This document shows, one piece after another, positions 57,240 through 64,000 of a stretch of 64,000 bases of DNA (the stretch's first letter is position 1; each line of letters starts with the position of its first letter). Position numbers and translations under genes: made by a program. Source of the stretch: Rotaria sp. Silwood1 (taxonomy: Eukaryota > Rotifera > Eurotatoria > Philodinida > Philodinidae); assembly GCA_905250075.1 (NCBI GenBank), contig CAJNOP010000032.1, positions 503,675 through 567,674 on the forward strand, written 5' to 3'. Below the pieces are notes generated by a model. The model did not search any database and was not told where the DNA came from. It saw only the letters and a program-made list of their open reading frames with translations.

Positions 57240-58491
57240 TTTGAATTGTTTCTGTTTTCTGTTTTCTAGCATTATTTTTTTTTTTTCATGTTTTCTAACC
57301 AGGAATTTTTTCATCATTTTCTATGGTTTATTTTAGCTTGTCTATGAGAAAACACTATGATTTATAGTTTATTTTTCAATTAAATTGGACAAATCATATG
57401 AAATATCTTCCATATGTTCATGAACTGAGAAGAAAAGAAACATATTTTGAATATCTGCAACTAAGTTGCCTACGCCAACGAAGTTTATTGGTTATAGAAT
57501 TCAAACAAAATAGCTAATTAATTTTGATACAATAAATCAAATAAAAACAAGAATAAAAATTTAGAATAGTTAATGTTATAGGATAAATCTTACGTTGAGT
57601 ATTGATCTGACAGTTTTTAAGGAAGATTTTTATTCATTTTTGACAGAGTAGAAAGTATATTCGATGAGTATTTTGAGCTACTTTCAAATATACTTTTAGA
57701 AATTATTTAGGAGTGAAGAACTTCTTGAAAGATCTGAAAAATCTGTGTTCTTCATATTTAGAATAAAATATATCTATATGCATATGTTGACTTATAAATA
57801 TAATAGAAATCCATGGAATTATTTACAATTCGTTACATTCGCGATATTTATATTGCAAAAAAATTTAAAATCCTATTATTCTAATAATATGGTTTTAGTT
57901 TACCTCTAACTCTTAATAATTATGACATTATATCCTCGCATATACAACGTTGAATAATCGATTGGATCCATCAATAGTTGACTAGCAGTGATCATCACTT
58001 CTAGCAGCATTTCAGGTAGCATAATACACTCGTAAATGGTCATAGATTAGTATATCACATTGATAACAATTATGATCGTATTTCTCTATATATGATACAA
58101 AGAAAGATGGTCTTATGCAGTGAAATACGTGGTCTTTATTGAATTTACTATTGTTCGTACTAGGATACTACTACTTGGTAAATTTGAATCCTTATGTGTA
58201 GATGACCTTTTTCGTTATTGTACACAGTCATTTTTACCATAGTTACGTTATAGTAAGTCTGTTATAAGCAGAGACTGATCAATTCCCATTTCTAGGCCGT
58301 TTTTATTTCAGTATAGTGACTACTCAGATAGTTTAGAGTTTTCTTCTTCCTTCTGAAAAATGTAAACAATAGTTGACTTTCTCGATAATTATATTTTCAA
58401 TTTTTGTTATGAAGAAAAAAAAAATTATAAAAAGATATTATTTGAAAAAAGATCATTAGTATGTGCAATATTAATCGTCATTAGTTTCCAA
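57240..58491. other. 3' intergenic region between convergent genes
   Basis: Noncoding AT-rich DNA between the DDX46 stop and the stop of the minus-strand coiled-coil gene; it must contain both 3' UTRs. No repeat recognised. Confidence 0.5.
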
Positions 58492-61400
58492 TTAATTTGT
58501 AGTAGAAACTTCATTTGTACTAATAGTTGGAATCAATCCACTATGTTGTTCTAAAATAAATTCAAGTAAGATTGAGAAAAAAAAAACATATATATTGTTT
58601 TTTTATTCTCACTTTCGTTAATACTAGATGAGATATTTGAAATTAATGATCGTTTAATTGGTGGTAAAGGTGGACTTGCTCGTTTTAAATCACCAGCAGT
58701 GGAATTAAATGGTGTACGAGGATTTCTCTCGCGACTTTTTGCTAATTTATTATTGAAAGATATTTTTATAAAAGATAATAGACAAACAAAAGAATTAAAA
58801 ATACCTGACATAGTAGAAAGACTATCTCGTGAAATACGAGTGATAGTTTCACTTGGTTTTCTCACTCGAGGATTGCCTATACCAGGTCTTGATAAAGCAA
58901 CATAAGAACGTAAATTTAATGATGGTACACATGGATCAATTCCATCATTAGTAAAAGCAGATAAAAGAGGTGTACTTGAATGAGACATTGGCATTAATGC
59001 ACGTTGTACATCACATTCTTGTAATCGAGTTAATTCACTTAATTTTATAGGTTTTTGTTCTGTATCAATATTATTACCATTAGAATCATTCTGTTGATCA
59101 GTTTGTAATGTTTGAGGTAGCACAAAACTTTTTTCGATCTATCATTGTTGAGAAATAAATAATAACAATATATTTTATCATCTTTATTTTCTTACATTAA
59201 AACATGGTTCATCATCATCTGATGAGATAATTGATGGTATTCGTGTTGATATTTTTTGCTTTCCAACCTTTTGATTACTTGAATATTGTGATTGTAATGA
59301 TTGTCGGCTAGGATGATGTTGTTTCTTTGTTTTATTTTCCTTTAATAATGCTTCTCGTCGAAGTTTTTCATATTTCATATAAGATTGAGTAGCAATTCTT
59401 AATGACAAACATTCCATTGGTTTCATCAATCTTACTACTTTTTTTTTCTATGTGAACGAATGTTTGGTTTTAAAAAAGAAACAATGTCAAACACAAAGAA
59501 AAAGAAAAATATTGTTTTCTTTTCGAACTCGATACTAATGGTCGATGAAATGCATTTCTCAATCATTTAAGTGTTGATCAAGTTTTGATAATAAAAGAAT
59601 TCTGCTTACTCAAACGATTAGTTTTTTTTTAAAAATTTCTCCCTTATATATCATCAAACGAGAAACATGCTAATGAAAAAACTAAGTTAATCCCATTACA
59701 GTATGAAACTTAAAACTTAATTTCAACGTAGCAGATTTCAGATCTCTACAGCGTCTCGTTTCATAAGACAGATACAAAAGGGTATCAGATCGTGTAAAAA
59801 CATTTATAAATAGCCTCACGTACAGTAATCGAAACTTAGAAAATTATAAGTCAATTATGACATGTATAGCCAATATATTTCGTATTTAGCAACTGAAAAT
59901 TCTTTGTGGCCTCACATTCTATAGATTCAAGTAATTTTATTTTGAAATAGCATATCAGACTACAGTGCCTGATAGAATCCTTTTTTTAAGTTCTTAGTTT
60001 CTTTGCAGAGAAAAGGATGACAAATTCAATCAATCTAAAAATGGTCATCTATTAATAGACGCGCTTTCTTTTTTTTTTATAGAATAATAACAAAACTTGA
60101 TTCAAGAATCGAACACTGTAGTTCCACATGCTTTTTCAAACAAAATTAAAGGCTGTGAGCTATAACTCACAAATTTTGACAAAAAGAAACAAGATGCCAA
60201 ATTAAAAAAAACTATGTCGCTCTATGAAAGATCAAGTCTCACACTATTTTTCCATGCATTTATCTCAACTTTAGTTTTTCTGACGAAGACTTACTATGAT
60301 TTACAAAATCCAAAGCGCATACAGAGCCTATCTTTCAATATATCTCGACAGTACCTTAATTTTTATTTTTTAACCTATATACATTCAAAAACAAAAACTA
60401 TCTTAGTGCATGATTTCCAATGTGTTAATGATATGTTTTCGAATATTAGAAATATATTTACCGTCCTTGATATGAATAAACTGGACGTATTAAAAATATA
60501 CTGAATTCATCTTCAAAATTATCAAATTTTTCTGTTAATGTTCTTGCTAAATTAGCACGTTGTTGACGAATATCTGATATACAGTTACTTATTTGGTTTG
60601 CACGCTAAATTCATAACAAAAAAAGTAATAAAGATTTCGTTTAAAAAAAAAACAATAATCTTAGTTTGACAAACTCGTTCATATAATGATTCCATTTTTT
60701 CTAAAACATTTCTTGTTTCATGATCATAAAAATGATTTTCAATCCGATCTGCAAAATGAAGAATTTGAAATAGAAATATTAACTTTCTTTTTTTTCGTTT
60801 ACTTTCAATTTCAACTGCTTTTCGATAATGAATATATCGTCTAACAAGATTACTGAATTGTTGAGATGGTAAACGAATATAATCTGTCATTGCTTCATTT
60901 AATTCCTAGAAGAAAATAAAAATAAAAAAAAAACTTTATTTTATTTGATAATTAATTTTACTGTGAACTTACATCATATATTGTTTCATGTACTTTTCCT
61001 TGATAAACTGCTCGTTGAAGTGTTTGTTCATTTCGTTCAGCATCAAGACGAGTAAACAAAATACCTGGTTCAACAATTCCTTCAGCTTCAATTTTTGCTA
61101 GACGTTTTTGAAGATGAATTAATTCATGTTGAAGTTTTTTAATTAATTTTTGTTGATCATGAATCGAACTTTGATTTTGACTATAAGTACATATATGAAT
61201 AAAAATTTAATTGAAAATATTTTATTTTTTTTTTACTTTAATTTTTCTTCATTTGTTTTATTTGTTTGATTTAAAACTTTTGTTATATGTTCATATTTAG
61301 TTGTTAAATCAATAATCATCAATTCTTTTTCTTGAAGAATTGATGATTGTGGATTATCAACTGATGAAGCTTCTTCAATTGGTTCCAATTCGTATTTAAA

Positions 61401-64000
61401 GTCTTTTTCTTTTCTTTGGTATTCATTAATTGTAGATGTTAATGTTGTTATACATGTTTGTAAAACTTTAACAGTATCTTTTAATATACATTCGGAATTT
61501 TTAATAAAATCACTTGTTATATTATTATTATCGTTATCAGATGATAATTGTTGAATAATTTGAAGACGATCAGCAAGTGATGTAAATTTATGTTGTTCAA
61601 GTAAATTTATTATTGCATAACGAAATTTATATATTAAATCATATAATTGAAAGAATTGAAGTTTAAATTGATCTGTTTGAATTGTTTGTGTCTGAATTCT
61701 AAAAAAAAAATATGAATTTAACATATAGACATTGAAGAAACATACTTTTCTATATGTTCGGACGAACGTCGTGAGCCATCGAGTGATTTTTGTTGTTGTT
61801 GATCTTGTTTGATAACTAATTAAATGTTTTAAATAAAAATTAATTTTTCTTTTCTAGTTTTTAAAAATTTACCTGACTGATTTTCTTCATCATCACTATT
61901 ATCTAAAGAAGAAAATATAGATTATTACTCGATAAAAATTTTAAAATAATCATATATCGTAATTTGTTAAAAAATCAAATTTCCTAAGAATCATTTTCTT
62001 TACTTACCAGTACGATTTTCTGATGGTTGTAATGCTATTTTTTCTTCTGTGGATGTTAAAGGAATTTCAACTTGTTGTTCAATTTGATCCATTTCATTTT
62101 GTTTTTCTTCGATTAGTGATGTTCGTAAAAGATTTTCGATGGGCTCAGTTTCTTCATCAATATCCTAAAGTTTAATTAAAAATAGAGTTATGGACAATAA
62201 ATGAAACATAAAATATTCAAAAGTTTTCTTTTCTTATTAGAATATTAGTATAAAAAAAGAAGATTAAGTATGATTACCTTTGAATGAGATGATAAACGAT
62301 CATTTGATAGTTCTTCTATAGGATTAGTTTGTTCCGGTAATGAAGTGATGTTTTCAAGAGTGTCTTGTGGTTCCTGAGAGTAAAAAATCAAATTTTAATG
62401 GAATGGATCGCAATAGATTAAAGGGTACATCAGATAGTTTGTCTGACTTCTTTTATGATAAATATTTCTATATTTTTCTGTAGGATTATCTACGAAAAAT
62501 ATATAGTTACAGTTAAAATAGTTAGTTGTAACAAGAGTCAAGACTGTATATGCATACGCTCTAAAATTTTTTTTGAAGCCAGAATTAACTTATTTGTAAC
62601 TAATAGAAGCCACATTCATCACGACAAATGCTAAACTTCTTTTCCATAGTTCGTTGGCAATAGAATGGCTGATATACGTTTTTTAATATTGTAGATTAGG
62701 GAGTTTAAGTTTTTAGCACAGATAAATGATTTTATAATAGATATCAAGGAGGATGACTAGTGATGCATTTATTCGCCATAGTTGATATGTGACCAATATA
62801 AAAAGTAGGAACTGCTAAAACTCTCACTATTGGGAATACTTCATAACAGTGTGTCTAAGTTTATCGAGATACATAATAGCGTGTGGAAATTCATTGTAGA
62901 TGTAATTGTCGTATAGAAAAAGAATCAATCGTTAGAATAATAATATTAATAGTAAATTAAGAAGAATGAAATAAAAACAACAAAATAAATAATGAACGAA
63001 CGACAATAAGATAATTAAAAATAGGCCGCTAGTAAAGAAAACAATGCTTTTTCATGTGAAACACAGTATAGAAGGAGTATCGAAGTGTATCGGATAGAAA
63101 TTTGCATATACATTCACACTCTACTTCTTTAACGCATATTTGAAGAACTAGATAAACTCTTAGTGAAGAAATGTATTCCAAAATAGATGAAATGAAACAA
63201 TCTTCCAGTGGTTAGAAACAGGAGATACATTGTATGTTTTTACACTTCAACCTCGCAGAGATTGTGCTAACAGTTTACTTTACATATTTTCGTATATCGA
63301 AATGAAAGTAAAGAAGACATATAAGTTTCATATTTTAGTCAAAAGGCAACTGTATTGGTAAGCTGTTCAGCAGAATCTTCCGCTGAAAGTTAAAAGAATT
63401 TTGAACAAAATGAAATTTTGCTTACTTTTTGTGTCTCTTGATGAATTGAACTAATTTTCTATAAATAAATAGTTTTCTTTAAAAATAATAATAAAAGTGA
63501 ATTGTAATTCAAATACCGATTTTCCTTGTTCATTGGCGAGTAATTGTAATTGATTCAAGGCTTCTTCTGATGTTTTTTGTGCTTTTAGTTGTAATTGATA
63601 AGCATTATTTGCTTTTTCAATCAATGTATTTTGTTCCTAGAGTTAATTATCGGAAAAAAACCTAATATAGAAAAACAAAATCATTTTCTTACTTTTTCAC
63701 AGATTATTTTATATTCATCAAATTCTTGTTGTAAATTTTGTATTCTCTCGTTATTTATTGATTCCTTTATTTCAAGTTCTTTCGATAACTCTGTTATACG
63801 AGTAATAGCCTATATATATATATAAAATTATTTGATTTTGTTATTCATACATATAAACATACGAGTTGTCGTAGATTGGCAAATGTTGTTGGTAGATTTT
63901 CGGTTGTCACATCATTCAAATCAATTTCATTGTTTAAATTAAATAATACATTGAGATCTGGGAGTTCTTCAATATTATTTGAAGATATCTGTTCATTATA
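58492..64000 (-). CDS. Large coiled-coil protein, 3' part (runs off the right edge)
   Basis: A chain of minus-strand exons with GT-AG borders: 64000-63863 (partial), 63809-63693, 63636-63517, 63458-63426, 62373-62278, 62164-62008, 61902-61873, 61815-61746, 61698-61237, 61179-60973, 60905 to about 60783, about 60750-60660, about 60605-60458, about 59437-59196, 59138-58805, 58741-58625 and 58550-58492 (stop TAA). The protein is rich in heptad-like Glu/Lys/Leu/Gln stretches (for example NNERIQNLQQEFDEYKIICE). A conserved-looking block follows (LFTRLDAERNEQTLQRAV, EAMTDYIRLPSQQFSNLVRR, IFLIRPVYSYQGR), then a low-complexity Ser/Pro tail. I do not recognise the family; a ciliary or cytoskeletal role is only a guess from the coiled coil. 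The junction across the 1-kb intron at about 59.44-60.46 kb is the least certain. Confidence 0.65.
59945..60115. repeat. Dispersed repeat, copy 2 (partner near 46,575-46,790)
   Basis: Lies in the long intron of the coiled-coil gene and shares ordered blocks with the 46.6 kb copy (CTACAGTGC, GGATGACAAxTTCAAT, GTCATCTATT, TTTTTTATAGAATAATAA). No coding content. Confidence 0.5.

Overview
The window is AT-rich animal nuclear DNA, most likely from a rotifer and probably a bdelloid. The protein genes have GT-AG introns of two size classes, about 45-75 bp and about 0.9-1.4 kb. The conserved genes (DDX46/Prp5, SPOUT1, a CDF transporter, LITAF-domain proteins) are animal-type. The rest is a patchwork of small, mostly decayed DNA transposons and one LINE. 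The rotifer assignment is an inference from gene style and transposon content; no single marker proves it.

Layout. (1) 0.7-5.2 kb: the 3' part of a multi-exon plus-strand gene encoding several ubiquitin-like folds, resembling the C-terminal half of a USP40/USP47-type deubiquitinase. (2) 4.5-27.6 kb: a tandem segmental-duplication array. Its unit is [3' exon of the USP-like gene]-[minus-strand LITAF-domain gene]-[minus-strand tRNA-Glu(TTC)]-[spacer]. Unit A (about 4.5-15.4 kb) has the intact USP-like end, LITAF copy A and three tandem tRNA-Glu sequences; the second tRNA is split by a 4.7 kb insertion that carries a dead LINE. Units B (about 15.5-23.0 kb) and C (about 23.5-26.9 kb) have pseudogenised USP ends but intact LITAF genes and tRNAs. 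A spacer fragment of a further unit lies at 27.2-27.6 kb. Many transposons have landed in the array: a hAT element with a perfect 8-bp target duplication and a BED-finger relic, a hAT-type MITE, a GTCGGA-word MITE, a MULE-like element with another MULE derivative nested in it, a TTAA-flanked piggyBac-type MITE and a TIR insert whose empty site is visible in the sister units.

(3) 27.6-45 kb: ordinary gene territory with four minus-strand genes or gene candidates: a Mn-type CDF metal transporter (7 exons, 476 aa), a 178-aa single-exon protein of unknown function, a two-exon ATP-grasp-like protein (432 aa) and SPOUT1/CENP-32 RNA methyltransferase (4 exons, 384 aa). One intronless plus-strand 2-oxoglutarate/Fe(II) oxygenase (355 aa) follows. 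A complete Tc1/mariner-type MITE with TA duplication lies at 32.9-33.9 kb. (4) 47.4-57.2 kb: a complete 19-exon DDX46/Prp5 spliceosomal helicase gene (1069 aa). (5) 58.5 kb to the right edge: the 3' part of a large minus-strand coiled-coil gene.

The exon chains given for CDF, SPOUT1, the ATP-grasp gene, DDX46 and the LITAF genes were traced by reading frame and splice signals and sum to whole codon numbers, which supports them. No cooperating gene cluster or CRISPR-like system is visible. The most unusual content is the duplication/tRNA array and a set of small transposons whose ends are built from iterated GC-rich words.
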